Made by a program: the position numbers and the translations under genes. From Shewanella kaireitica (lineage in GTDB: Bacteria > Pseudomonadota > Gammaproteobacteria > Enterobacterales > Shewanellaceae), in NCBI RefSeq assembly GCF_023284045.1, contig NZ_JAKIKQ010000019.1:1-64000 (forward strand): a stretch of DNA of 64,000 bases, read 5' to 3'. This document shows positions 18,335-27,059 of the stretch, one piece after another. Below the pieces are notes generated by a model that ran no database searches, was not told the DNA's origin, and saw only the letters and a list, made by a program, of their open reading frames with translations. The first letter of the stretch is position 1. Every line of letters begins with the position of its first letter.

Positions 18335-19075
18335 GTGAAAATTAGTATTGTGACTGTATGCTTTAATTCAGAAAAGACGATCGAAGATACACTAAAGTCT
18401 ATTGCTCAACAAACCTATCATAATATTGAACATATAGTTATCGATGGTAACTCTACAGATAGTACCAATACGATAATCAGTCGTTACTCTGATTCTGTGG
18501 CTGTTCATGTAAGTGAGCCCGATAAGGGCTTATATGATGCTATGAATAAAGGAATAAAGTTAGCGACAGGAGATGTGATAGGAATCTTAAACTCTGATGA
18601 TGTTCTATTTGATAATAATGTCATTCAATGTATTTCTGAACTGATAACTGATTATGATGGCGTGTATGCAGATGTTGGATTTTATGATACTAATCTTTCT
18701 GTGAAAAAGCGCCATTACTCGTCTTCTAGTTTTAAAAAAGAAATGTTTTCTCGTGGATTTATGCCCGCCCATCCCTCTTTCTATGCACGAAGAGCTTGTT
18801 ACGAAAACGTAGGTGACTATGACTCGAACTATAAAATAGCTGCTGACTTTGAAATGTTAATTCGAATGTTTAATTTACCAGCTAGTCGTTTTAAATACAT
18901 AAATAAAGAGTTTGTTAAGATGAGGCTCGGAGGGGTTAGTACTTCAGGTTTGTCTTCAAATATAAATTTGAATAAAGAAATTTTGAAAGCATGCCGAGTT
19001 AACTCTATACCTGCATCTTGGTTTTCTGTTTTATCGAAGTACCCTTCTAAAATACTGGGGTATATATTTAAATGA
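18335..19075 (+). CDS. Glycosyltransferase family 2 (WcaA/WcaE-like)
   Basis: A 246-residue GT2 enzyme. ISIVTVCFNSEKTIEDTLKS at the start, IDGNSTDST near residue 38, DKGLYDAMNKGIKLATGD near residue 64 and LNSDD near residue 87 form the donor and metal site. MPAHPSFYARR near residue 147 is found in the colanic-acid WcaE-like subgroup, which fits a role in a fucose-containing polymer. GTG at 18335 is the start, with GGTGG about ten bases upstream. The gene overlaps the next SDR gene by four bases. The donor is not determined; GDP-fucose or GDP-mannose is a guess from context. Confidence 0.88.
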   Translation: MKISIVTVCFNSEKTIEDTLKSIAQQTYHNIEHIVIDGNSTDSTNTIISRYSDSVAVHVSEPDKGLYDAMNKGIKLATGDVIGILNSDDVLFDNNVIQCISELITDYDGVYADVGFYDTNLSVKKRHYSSSSFKKEMFSRGFMPAHPSFYARRACYENVGDYDSNYKIAADFEMLIRMFNLPASRFKYINKEFVKMRLGGVSTSGLSSNINLNKEILKACRVNSIPASWFSVLSKYPSKILGYIFK

Positions 19076-20016
19076 TATTAGTCACGGGCTATAATGGATT
19101 TTTAGGCTCATACTTCTTGAAGGAAAACCCTCAATTAGAAGTACGCTTAGTTGGTCGAAATAATATTAATAATCTAAAGTATGATTTTTGTGAAGCATGT
19201 ATAGATAGTCGGACGTCTTATATAGATGCTCTAAAAGATATAAAAACAGTGGTTCATTGTGCAGCACGTGTTCATGTGATGAATGATGTTTCTGAAGATC
19301 CATTAAGCAGCTATCGCGAAGTGAATACTGCTGGAACAATGAATCTTGCTCGCCAAGCATTTGAAGCCGGTGTAAAGCGTTTTATATTTATTAGTTCCAT
19401 AAAAGTGAATGGCGAATCAACTGCCGTAGGTCAAGCTTTCTGCTCAAATGATGCAAGAAATCCAGAAGACTTCTACGGGCAGTCTAAATCAGAAGCAGAA
19501 GAGCAGTTACTGGAACTAGCTAAAAGAACGGGACTGGAAGTCGTTATTATACGACCAACATTGGTTTACGGACCTGGGGTTAAGGCTAATTTCGCTTTGT
19601 TATTAAAATTAACTTCCAAAGGTTTGCCTTTACCATTTGGGTGTATTACTGATAACAAACGCAGTTTAGTTTCAGTAAAAAACCTTGTCGATTTGATTCT
19701 AACTTGTATTGACCATCCAAAAGCGGCTAATCAGGTTTTTTTGGTTTCTGATGATCATGATGTATCCACTGCTTCAATGGTTAAGCACATGTCAGCAGCA
19801 CTTGGAAAACCAAGTAGATTACTGCCTGTACCTTTATGGTGCTATCGCTTAGTTGGCAAGTTAACTGGTAAGTCTGATGTAGTAAATAGGCTTATAGGGT
19901 CTTTACAAGTCGATATATCACATACCAAAGATACGTTAGGATGGGTTCCTCCACAAAAGCTTGAACAAGGTTTTATAGAAACTGCAGAAGCTTTTCTTCT
20001 CAATAAAAATAAATAG
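19072..20016 (+). CDS. NAD-dependent epimerase/4-reductase (WbpV/WreQ-like)
   Basis: A 314-residue extended SDR with MILVTGYNGFLGSYFL (cofactor loop), VVHCAARVHVMND near residue 62, FISSIKVNGES near residue 104, and YGQSKSEAEEQL near residue 137 with the Tyr/Lys pair. RPTLVYGPGVKANFALLLKL near residue 164 is typical of the SDRs that sit directly before a PglC/WbpL-type transferase in Pseudomonas, Rhizobium and Vibrio. Members reduce UDP-4-keto-6-deoxy-GlcNAc to UDP-QuiNAc or UDP-FucNAc. The WbpM homologue at 21394 would supply that substrate. UDP-glucose or UDP-GlcNAc 4-epimerase activity is the alternative. Confidence 0.8.
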   Translation: MILVTGYNGFLGSYFLKENPQLEVRLVGRNNINNLKYDFCEACIDSRTSYIDALKDIKTVVHCAARVHVMNDVSEDPLSSYREVNTAGTMNLARQAFEAGVKRFIFISSIKVNGESTAVGQAFCSNDARNPEDFYGQSKSEAEEQLLELAKRTGLEVVIIRPTLVYGPGVKANFALLLKLTSKGLPLPFGCITDNKRSLVSVKNLVDLILTCIDHPKAANQVFLVSDDHDVSTASMVKHMSAALGKPSRLLPVPLWCYRLVGKLTGKSDVVNRLIGSLQVDISHTKDTLGWVPPQKLEQGFIETAEAFLLNKNK

Positions 20017-20025
20017 AGTATATAC

Positions 20026-20574
20026 ATGATTCGTCTTATCGATTTTTTCGCAGCCCTTTTTGGCTTGTTATTGCTTTGGCCTGTTTTACTTATTGTTACT
20101 ATTATTGGCATGTTTGATACAGGCTCTCCGATTTTTGTGCAAACCCGTGTAGGCCGACATAAAAAGCCATTTAAATTGATTAAGTTTCGCACTATGTCTG
20201 TTGAAACAAAATCAGTGGCTAGCCATTTGGCTAGCAACGCTTCAATTACCAAACTAGGTAGTTTTCTGCGAAAGACTAAGATTGATGAGTTACCACAATT
20301 AATAAACGTTGTTAAAGGTGAAATGAGTTTAGTTGGTCCTCGACCAAATTTATTTAATCAAGAAGAGCTGATTAAAGAACGTGACACTTTATGTGTATAC
20401 GATGTTTTACCGGGTGTTACAGGTTTAGCTCAGGTTCAAAATATTGATATGTCCACACCTGCTTTGTTAGCTAAAACTGACAAGCAGATGATTGATAGCC
20501 TAACAGTTAAAGGCTACTTTAAATACATCATGATGACTGTCACAGGTAGTGGTTCCGGTGATGCAGTAAAATAA
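20026..20574 (+). CDS. Initiating phosphoglycosyl transferase, PglC-type
   Basis: A 182-residue monotopic enzyme that moves a phospho-sugar from UDP-sugar to undecaprenyl phosphate and so starts repeat-unit synthesis. It has one N-terminal hydrophobic re-entrant segment (residues 4-28). VGRHKKPFKLIKFRTM follows near residue 43, then KIDELPQLINVVKGEMSLVG near residue 84 with the catalytic Asp-Glu, GPRPN, and LPGVTGLAQVQ near residue 128. The small size matches the minimal PglC/WecP type rather than the long WbaP type. Coupled to the upstream 4-reductase, it probably uses a UDP-N-acetyl-6-deoxyhexosamine. It is the last gene before the terminator. Confidence 0.9.
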   Translation: MIRLIDFFAALFGLLLLWPVLLIVTIIGMFDTGSPIFVQTRVGRHKKPFKLIKFRTMSVETKSVASHLASNASITKLGSFLRKTKIDELPQLINVVKGEMSLVGPRPNLFNQEELIKERDTLCVYDVLPGVTGLAQVQNIDMSTPALLAKTDKQMIDSLTVKGYFKYIMMTVTGSGSGDAVK

Positions 20575-20630
20575 GTCGTATTTTTTAGATTATCTTCTAC
20601 TTGCAAACCAAGATATAAATAACTTAAGAA

Positions 20631-20671
20631 AAGATGTTACTCACAACCTAAAATGAGTAGCATCTTTTTTG
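20631..20671 (+). terminator. Rho-independent terminator
   Basis: GATGTTACTCA (20633-20643) pairs with TGAGTAGCATC (20654-20664), with one G-T wobble, around a 10-base loop. TTTTTT follows. It closes the gmd-to-PglC transcription unit. Confidence 0.92.
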
Positions 20672-20726
20672 TTTCAAAATTCTAAAATGTATCTGATTAA
20701 TCCGCTCGATAAATTATCACCTCCAC

Positions 20727-21112
20727 CTAAGACAGCCTTCCATCTTTCATCAACGAATCAAAAGCCTTACCATCGGTTCTAGAAGCATTAGCTACATAAG
20801 GCGCATACACATCAAACTGCAGCCGAGTACCACTGTGTCCTAGCATTTGATTATTCTCTCGAGGTATAAAAGAGGCTTTTATGTTTTCTATATGTAATAC
20901 AGCCGCGGTATGGCGTGTTTCATAAGGGAGGCGGAGTTTCCACCCTGTCTTTTTTAAGTGTTGGATACCAAAGTTTCCTGCTCACATAGTGAGTCTCTAA
21001 AGGTGTATCTAATGGGCTGGTAAACACAAAGCTTGAATCCGATTGGCTTGCCTCTTTTCCCCGTTTAAATGTTTCATACCCTGAATCATGTATCTTTAGT
21101 TCTCAGCGCTGC
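20727..21112 (-). pseudogene. Remnant of a tyrosine recombinase (phage/island integrase) C-terminus
   Basis: Reading the minus strand towards 20727 gives RLPYETRHTAAVLHIENIKA, then NNQMLGHSGTRLQFDVYAPY and a stop at 20727. ETRHT is the Arg-His box, LGHS the second His box, and the Tyr of VYAPY is the likely nucleophile. Upstream, separated by a one-base frameshift in an A-run near 20950, comes ELKIHDSGYETFKRGKEAS and WYPTLKK. A TGA interrupts the frame near 21107 and I see no N-terminal domain. This is a broken fragment of about 125 codons, previously part of a mobile island or prophage. Confidence 0.82.
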
Positions 21113-21393
21113 TCTTTCTAAGAGATGATGACATCACTTTTCTAAACACTCTTTGAACCGCAATAACTTTAGTGAATAATTAATAAGCCATTTTTTGTGA
21201 GTCGCTCTTTGATATGTGTAATTGTGTATCATTTAACCAAAAGTTATAAGGTATTAACACTTTACGTGCATTTTAAATTTGTACCTCAATAGCGTTGTGT
21301 ATGATAAAATCCTTGTCATTAGCTATGATAAATAGCAGCGTAATCTTTATTAAGATCTCTTATATTATGAAATTTATAAACTTGGGGCGGAAA
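21113..21393. other. Upstream region of the WbpM-type gene
   Basis: AT-rich, no supportable gene. In-frame TTG and ATG codons from 21295 could extend the next gene by 33 residues, but that stretch is not WbpM-like. The GGGGCGG run at 21384-21390 marks the ribosome binding site of the ATG at 21394. Confidence 0.5.
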
Positions 21394-23343
21394 ATGGAAT
21401 TTTTGCAAAGTATTTTTACTTTACCTCGTGCTCAGAAGCGTATTGTGAGTTTGTTGGTTGATTCTTTATTTTTAGTGTTTGCATTTTGGACTGCGCTTTT
21501 AGTTCGTGTAGATGATGTCGCTGTTCTGACAGATAGTGGTTATTGGTTAGTTTTAATGTGTGTCCTACCTGTTAGCTTATTTGTATTTGCAAAATTTGGC
21601 CTCTATCGTGCGGTGTTACGATATATGGGGTTACAAGCGCTGGTTGCTATCGCATCTGGAGTCGTGATATCGACCATTATGCTCGTGTTAGTTGCGTTTT
21701 ATACCGAAGCTAATATACCTAGAACTTTTCCGCTTATTTACGCTGCTTTTGCTCTCGTGTTTATCGGTGGTTCGCGGGCAATGGTTCGCTCTTTGGTTGG
21801 TACCGGCATTAAGCGTGTCGGTGAGCCTGTGATTATTTATGGTGCAGGCGTTAGTGGACGACAGTTGTTAAGTTCTTTAGTACAAAGCCACGAGTATCAC
21901 CCTTTTGCGTTTGTAGATGATGATGAAAGTTTGCACGGTACTGTTATTCAGGGAGTGCATGTTCATTCACCTTCTATTATTCGTAAGCTTATTAAGCAAA
22001 AGTCAGCAACTAAAGTACTGTTAGCAATTCCTAGTGCGAGTAGAACTAAGCGTCAGGCAATATTATTAACTCTCGAATCGTTGGCTGTACAGGTGTTAAC
22101 TATTCCCGCTATGGCTGATTTGGTGAATGGTAATAAGCTTTATAGTGATATAAAAGAGGTCGAGATTGACGATCTGCTTGGACGCGATTCTGTTTCTCCT
22201 CGTAATGATCTCCTTGCCGCTAACATAACCAATAAAGTGGTTATGGTGACCGGAGCCGGTGGTTCTATTGGCTCTGAATTATGTCGTCAAATCCTCAAGC
22301 AATCGCCCGCTAAGTTAGTGCTTTTTGAACTGTCTGAATTTGCCTTATATGCAATTGAACGTGAATTAAAGTCGATTGCGCTTGAGCTAAATATAGATGT
22401 GCCGATTTTCCCGCTTATGGGCTCGGTTCAGCGTGAAAATCGAATTCAGGCTGTGATGGAGTCTTTTGGCGTTCAAACCGTTTACCATGCTGCTGCGTAT
22501 AAACATGTGCCGCTGGTTGAGCACAATGTTGTAGAGGGCGTTCGAAACAATGTCTTTGGTACGTTGTACACTGCCAGGGCGGCAATCGCTGCTAAGGTCG
22601 AAACCTTTGTATTGATTTCAACGGATAAAGCAGTAAGGCCAACCAATGTAATGGGCACAACAAAACGAATGGCGGAGTTAGTGTTACAGGCTTTCGCTAA
22701 AGAGAATAATCAAACTCGCTTTTGTATGGTGCGTTTTGGTAATGTTTTAGGATCTTCCGGTTCAGTGGTGCCATTATTTAGAACTCAAATTGCCAATGGT
22801 GGTCCAGTGACAGTGACTCACCCTGAAATCACTCGCTTTTTCATGACCATTCCTGAAGCATCACAACTCGTTATTCAGGCTGGAGCAATGGGTAAAGGCG
22901 GCGATGTTTTTGTATTAGATATGGGTAAATCAGTTAAAATTGTTGATCTAGCTGCAAAGATGATCCGTTTGAGTGGCTTTGAAGTTAGAAACGAAATGAA
23001 CCCAGATGGTGATATCGCTATTGAATTTAGTGGATTACGTCCAGGCGAGAAACTGTATGAAGAGTTGCTCATTGGTGATGATGTTACTGGGACAGAGCAT
23101 GAACGTATAATGACGGCAAATGAATCATTCTTAGATTGGAGCGATTATTCGAAAATTTTGGATAGACTTGATAAAGCCTGTCATGAATTCCAACACGAAG
23201 TCATTCGCGATATTTTACTTACAACGCCGACAGGCTTTGCTCCAACAGATGGTATTTGTGATTTGGTATGGCAGCAACGAGTGTGTGAAGCTGAGGTTGA
23301 TTCTGTAACCGATAGCGGGAAAGTGGTTCCGTTAGTTTCTTAA
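21394..23343 (+). CDS. UDP-GlcNAc 4,6-dehydratase, membrane-bound (WbpM/FlaA1 family)
   Basis: A 649-residue polytopic dehydratase giving UDP-4-keto-6-deoxy-hexosamine. About four hydrophobic segments fill residues 15-145. A CoA-binding-like Rossmann domain follows (VIIYGAGVSGRQLL near residue 145). The catalytic SDR domain starts at VVMVTGAGGSIGSELCRQ near residue 280. It has YHAAAYKHVPLVEHN near residue 365 and ISTDKAVRPTNVMGTTKR near residue 407, where Met replaces the usual catalytic Tyr as in WbpM. LRPGEKLYEELL lies near residue 548. ATG 21394 is the start. It stands alone between the integrase remnant and a terminator, as a typical end marker of O-antigen clusters. Its product would feed the 4-reductase at 19072. 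Confidence 0.92.
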   Translation: MEFLQSIFTLPRAQKRIVSLLVDSLFLVFAFWTALLVRVDDVAVLTDSGYWLVLMCVLPVSLFVFAKFGLYRAVLRYMGLQALVAIASGVVISTIMLVLVAFYTEANIPRTFPLIYAAFALVFIGGSRAMVRSLVGTGIKRVGEPVIIYGAGVSGRQLLSSLVQSHEYHPFAFVDDDESLHGTVIQGVHVHSPSIIRKLIKQKSATKVLLAIPSASRTKRQAILLTLESLAVQVLTIPAMADLVNGNKLYSDIKEVEIDDLLGRDSVSPRNDLLAANITNKVVMVTGAGGSIGSELCRQILKQSPAKLVLFELSEFALYAIERELKSIALELNIDVPIFPLMGSVQRENRIQAVMESFGVQTVYHAAAYKHVPLVEHNVVEGVRNNVFGTLYTARAAIAAKVETFVLISTDKAVRPTNVMGTTKRMAELVLQAFAKENNQTRFCMVRFGNVLGSSGSVVPLFRTQIANGGPVTVTHPEITRFFMTIPEASQLVIQAGAMGKGGDVFVLDMGKSVKIVDLAAKMIRLSGFEVRNEMNPDGDIAIEFSGLRPGEKLYEELLIGDDVTGTEHERIMTANESFLDWSDYSKILDRLDKACHEFQHEVIRDILLTTPTGFAPTDGICDLVWQQRVCEAEVDSVTDSGKVVPLVS

Positions 23344-23362
23344 CTCTCGAACAGATTGATTT

Positions 23363-23392
23363 AAAGGCCAATTCTTTGAATTGGCCTTTTTT
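23363..23392 (+). terminator. Rho-independent terminator
   Basis: AAAGGCCAATTC (23363-23374) pairs perfectly with GAATTGGCCTTT (23378-23389) around TTT and runs into TTTTTT. It lies 20 bp after the WbpM-type gene. Confidence 0.95.
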
Positions 23393-23603
23393 GTTTAAAC
23401 CAAGTGTGGAAAGCCGATTAAAAGCCGGCCAGGCTAAGACCGTAGAAGCAGGAAAAGGCTGGTAAGCGGTTAACGGAACGTTCGCAGGCTCTCTGACAGA
23501 ACGCTGCGCTCACGGTAAAGATATTTAAAAGCGAGACGGTTATCAGTCAACAAGTCGCTACAGATATAGTGCTGTTAGTCGTAAATTAAAGGTCACTGTT
23601 GTA

Positions 23604-24668
23604 ATGAATAACAAGCAAAATAGGGTCGTACTGGTTACCGGGGGCACTGGCTTTATAGGTTCTGCGCTAGTACGTTTTCTTATTGAACATACACAAGATA
23701 GTGTTATCAATATCGATAAGCTGACCTATGCAAGCTCTCCTTGTGCGTTAGCAAGCATTGAACATAGCGTGCGCTATCAGTTTTTTGAAGGTGATATTTG
23801 TGACCAGCAGTTACTTAAGCGCGTGTTGGAAAAATTTCAGCCTGATGTGATTATGCACTTAGCTGCTGAAAGTCATGTTGATCGCTCCATTAACGGTGCG
23901 GATAAGTTTATACAGACTAACATTGTTGGCACGTTTACGCTGTTGGAAGCTTGTCGTGATTATTACTCAGCCTTGCAAGGTGAGAAACGGCAAGCATTTC
24001 GCTTCCATCATGTATCTACAGACGAAGTGTATGGTGACTTATCTGATAAAGGTAAATTCACCGAACAATCAAGCTATGCGCCTAGTTCGCCATATTCTGC
24101 GAGCAAAGCCGCTGCCGACCATTTAGTACGTGCTTGGTATCGGACTTATGGTTTACCCGTTGTGCTTTCAAACTGCTCAAATAATTATGGCTTGTATCAA
24201 CACCTGGAAAAGCTTATTCCTCTCACAATCATGAATGCTTTAGCTGGTAAGCCGATTCCAATTTATGGAAATGGATTACAAGTCAGAGATTGGTTATACG
24301 TTGAAGATCATGTGCAGGCACTTTATTCGGTGATGAGTGAAGGGCAATTAGGTGAGACTTATAATATAGGTGGTAATGCTGAAAGAAAGAATATAGAAGT
24401 AGTTCGAAGCATTTGTAATATTCTTGAAGAGCTCGCGCCAGATAACCCTTATTCTAAAATGGGTAAGTTTAGTGCCGAGGTAGGTTTTGCAAGCTTAATT
24501 GAGTTTGTCACTGATCGTCCAGGCCACGATAAGCGTTATGCTATTGATGCTAGCAAAATTGAAAAAACGTTGGGTTGGAAGCCGCAAGAGTCATTCGAAA
24601 CAGGGTTACGTAAAACAGTTGAGTGGTATGTTGGGCAGTTTAAGGCTGGGCAGTTAGGTGCTGATTAG
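23604..24668 (+). CDS. rmlB: dTDP-glucose 4,6-dehydratase (RmlB), second copy
   Basis: A 354-residue paralogue of the enzyme at 9087, with VLVTGGTGFIGSALVRF (GxxGxxG), VSTDEVYGDLSDKG near residue 137, and SPYSASKAAADH (Tyr/Lys) near residue 162. DWLYVEDHVQAL and RPGHDKRYAID near residue 306 complete the RmlB pattern. It lacks an acidic insertion of about ten residues after STDEVYGDLP that the first copy has, and differs widely in sequence. The two are therefore old paralogues or separate acquisitions. It is followed by an inverted repeat and the convergent nuclease gene. With rmlC2 and rmlD2 it may serve the second polysaccharide. Confidence 0.95.
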   Translation: MNNKQNRVVLVTGGTGFIGSALVRFLIEHTQDSVINIDKLTYASSPCALASIEHSVRYQFFEGDICDQQLLKRVLEKFQPDVIMHLAAESHVDRSINGADKFIQTNIVGTFTLLEACRDYYSALQGEKRQAFRFHHVSTDEVYGDLSDKGKFTEQSSYAPSSPYSASKAAADHLVRAWYRTYGLPVVLSNCSNNYGLYQHLEKLIPLTIMNALAGKPIPIYGNGLQVRDWLYVEDHVQALYSVMSEGQLGETYNIGGNAERKNIEVVRSICNILEELAPDNPYSKMGKFSAEVGFASLIEFVTDRPGHDKRYAIDASKIEKTLGWKPQESFETGLRKTVEWYVGQFKAGQLGAD

Positions 24669-24681
24669 AGTTCGATTCTTT

Positions 24682-24753
24682 TGTAGGTCGGTATTTATGT
24701 CGACAGCGGCGGCGGTCAATTATGGTATTTGATAGGCTAAAGCCCAACCTACA
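24682..24753. repeat. Imperfect inverted repeat, REP-like
   Basis: TGTAGGTCGG at 24682-24691 is mirrored by CCCAACCTACA at 24743-24753, whose complement is TGTAGGTTGGG. Between them is a GC-rich stretch containing GCGGCGGCGG and then GATAGGCTAAAGC. The unit sits between convergent genes (rmlB2 and the nuclease). It looks like an extragenic dispersed palindrome, but only one copy is in this window. Confidence 0.5.
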
Positions 24754-24820
24754 GGGGCAACCTAAAAAGGGAAAATGTTGGCCTGCGTAGCCTGTGTTTT
24801 GTAAATTTTCTACGCTTCTA

Positions 24821-26314
24821 TTATTTCCCTATCTCAACGATTGCTGCTGGTAATAGCTTTTTATATTCCTTCGCCAGTGCCGACTTTGCCTCTGTATCAC
24901 CGTGCACTATACGTATAAGCGTTGGCTTAACTCGCATACCTTTGACGAAGTTAACTAGGTTACGTTGGTCTGCGTGGGCGGAGTAACCACTCACTGTATG
25001 CACGCCTGCTTTAATGTTTACTCTCTTACCATCTATAGCGCAGTAACCGCCTTTGGGGCCGTAGGTCTGGATCTCTCGTCCGGTAGAGCCTTGTGCTTGA
25101 TAACCGACGAATATGATGTCGGTGGTAGGATTGCTTAGTAGCTTGGCTAAGTAGTTTTGAATTCTTCCGCCAGTGCACATGCCGCTGGCGGCGATGACGA
25201 TTGCAGGTTTATTGCGCTTACTTAGGTATTTTATAGTGGCTAAATGCTCTTGATGACTGCCTACAGTGTAAAGTTGCTCGAAGTCTAAAGGGTGTCTGTG
25301 CTGGCTTAATCTCTGCTTGGCTTCTTTGTCCCACAATGTCTTAAACTCTAAATAGCGCTCGGTAAATTTTGCAGCCATTGGCGAGTCGACGATGACTTCG
25401 ATTTGTCGCCATATCTCACTCCTATTCTGATACCGATGGATAACTTGTTCGAGCTCATAGAGTAGCTCTTGGGTGCGGCCAATACTAAAGGCCGGGATCA
25501 ATACTACACCATTATCTGCTACAGACTTTTCTATTACCTTTCTCAAGCTCTCGCTGCGCTGTTTTCGTCCTTGATGATTTTTATCGCCGTATGTTGACTC
25601 TATCACCAGTGTGTCTGCTCTATAAGGGCTCTTAGGACTTGCGAGTAGTGGCGTGTGAGTTGCACCTAAATCCCCAGAAAAAACCACTCTATGGTTAGCT
25701 CTGTGCTTTGCTTTTTTTAGCGTCGTAGCGTCATTAAATAGCTCTATCTCAACATAGGCTGAGCCTAAAATATGTCCAGCGGCTCTAAACTTGGCTTTTG
25801 CTTGGGTATAGCGCTTGTCTATTAAGGTACTGGCTGTTTGGTGAATGGCATTTGCAGAACTATTTGCATCAACTGAGCTGTCGTTAGTAGATACTGAGCC
25901 GAGTTCTAAGGCAAACCATTGGTTGTATTCAATAGGCCTAATGAGCTGTGTAAGCTTTTTAAGATAAAGCTTTATCATGCGGTGGTTTTGGGTGACACCA
26001 ATTTTTAACGCGTCTTCAATTACCATCGGTAATAGCGCCGCTGTTGCCACCGTTGCATAGATAGGTTTATTAAAACCGGCGGCAAGCAGATAGGGTATTC
26101 TGCCTACATGGTCAATATGGCAGTGAGTTACTATCAGTGCTTGAATATAGCTGATATCAAACTCTATCGGCAGTTGGTCGATCGCTGTTTTGCCTGCCGT
26201 TTCTGCGCCCTGAAATAATCCACAATCAATAAGAACGCTTGAATGAGCATTGATATCAAGCTTGTGGCATGAGCCTGTGACGCCGTTGACTGCGCCGTGA
26301 TGGATTATTTGCAT
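24821..26314 (-). CDS. MBL-fold/beta-CASP RNase-like protein (RNA exonuclease family)
   Basis: A 497-residue metallo-beta-lactamase with a beta-CASP insertion, the fold of CPSF-73-like nucleases. The zinc motif THCHIDHVGRIP (His64, His66, Asp68, His69) is complete. VVFSGDLGATHTPLL near residue 220 supplies the next ligand, VIESTYGDKNHQGR opens the beta-CASP part near residue 242, and AASGMCTGGRIQNYLAKLL lies near residue 382. The C-terminal HTVSGYSAHADQRNL near residue 447 holds further metal ligands. It splits rmlB2 from rmlC2 on the opposite strand and has no obvious link to polysaccharide synthesis. RNA processing is the likely role; the substrate is unknown. Confidence 0.88.
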   Translation of the reverse strand: MQIIHHGAVNGVTGSCHKLDINAHSSVLIDCGLFQGAETAGKTAIDQLPIEFDISYIQALIVTHCHIDHVGRIPYLLAAGFNKPIYATVATAALLPMVIEDALKIGVTQNHRMIKLYLKKLTQLIRPIEYNQWFALELGSVSTNDSSVDANSSANAIHQTASTLIDKRYTQAKAKFRAAGHILGSAYVEIELFNDATTLKKAKHRANHRVVFSGDLGATHTPLLASPKSPYRADTLVIESTYGDKNHQGRKQRSESLRKVIEKSVADNGVVLIPAFSIGRTQELLYELEQVIHRYQNRSEIWRQIEVIVDSPMAAKFTERYLEFKTLWDKEAKQRLSQHRHPLDFEQLYTVGSHQEHLATIKYLSKRNKPAIVIAASGMCTGGRIQNYLAKLLSNPTTDIIFVGYQAQGSTGREIQTYGPKGGYCAIDGKRVNIKAGVHTVSGYSAHADQRNLVNFVKGMRVKPTLIRIVHGDTEAKSALAKEYKKLLPAAIVEIGK

Positions 26315-26483
26315 GTTTTATCTCCGTATCTCAATCCTTCCGTGGATTTAACTAGAGTAATGTAAATATAATAGGATGCATAGCCGGGCAACGGGAGTTA
26401 TTTTAATGATGCTACCGCTGCTGTTAGGGCAATGGTTTTACGTTGTGGCTAACTTTGCTTTACTTTTGTTACGTTGAGATATT

Positions 26484-27032
26484 ATGAACCTGATTGCTAC
26501 AGCTATTGCTGATGTATTGTTATTCGAACCTAAATGTTTTGCAGATGAACGTGGCTTCTTTATGGAGACTTACCGTCAATCTGAATTTGATGCTTTGTTC
26601 GCGAGCATAGGCACTAAAGCGCCAGTTTTTGTGCAGGAGAACTTGAGTCGCTCTGCTAAACATGTGCTACGCGGGCTACACTTTCAACAAACTAAACCTC
26701 AAGGCAAATTGATCCGAGTGGTTACTGGTGAGATTTTTGATGTAGCGGTCGATCTTCGCCAAGGTTCGGCTACCTTTGGCCATTGGGTTGGGCAGGTTTT
26801 ATCCGCCGAGAATCGTTTGCAGATGTATATTCCCCCAGGATTTGCGCACGGCTTTTTAACCTTAAGTGAGTATGCTGACATTATCTATAAATGTACCGAT
26901 TACTATGCACCAGAAGATGAAAGGCATGTGGCTTGGGATGACGCTAACATAGGGATTGATTGGCCGTTAGCAAAAAGTGTTATGCCAATACTATCGGATA
27001 AAGATAGCCGAGATTCTAAGCTTAGTCGCTAG
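26484..27032 (+). CDS. rmlC: dTDP-4-dehydrorhamnose 3,5-epimerase (RmlC), second copy
   Basis: A 182-residue cupin with FADERGFFMETYRQSEFD near residue 18, ENLSRSAKHVLRGLHFQ (catalytic His) near residue 53, GEIFDVAVDLRQ near residue 82 and YIPPGFAHGFLTLS near residue 113. All family signatures are kept, so it should be active. It is divergent from the nuclease gene and convergent with the TagF-like gene, so it is transcribed alone. Together with rmlB2 and rmlD2 it forms a scattered second rhamnose set, which lacks a second rmlA in this window. Confidence 0.95.
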   Translation: MNLIATAIADVLLFEPKCFADERGFFMETYRQSEFDALFASIGTKAPVFVQENLSRSAKHVLRGLHFQQTKPQGKLIRVVTGEIFDVAVDLRQGSATFGHWVGQVLSAENRLQMYIPPGFAHGFLTLSEYADIIYKCTDYYAPEDERHVAWDDANIGIDWPLAKSVMPILSDKDSRDSKLSR

Positions 27033-27059
27033 AGTTGGCTGCTAGAGTGGCGAGTTAAG

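Noticed and set aside
21295..21393. TTG/ATG starts 33 codons before the WbpM-type protein
   Set aside because: The extension has no family similarity, and the GGGGCGG ribosome site belongs to ATG 21394.
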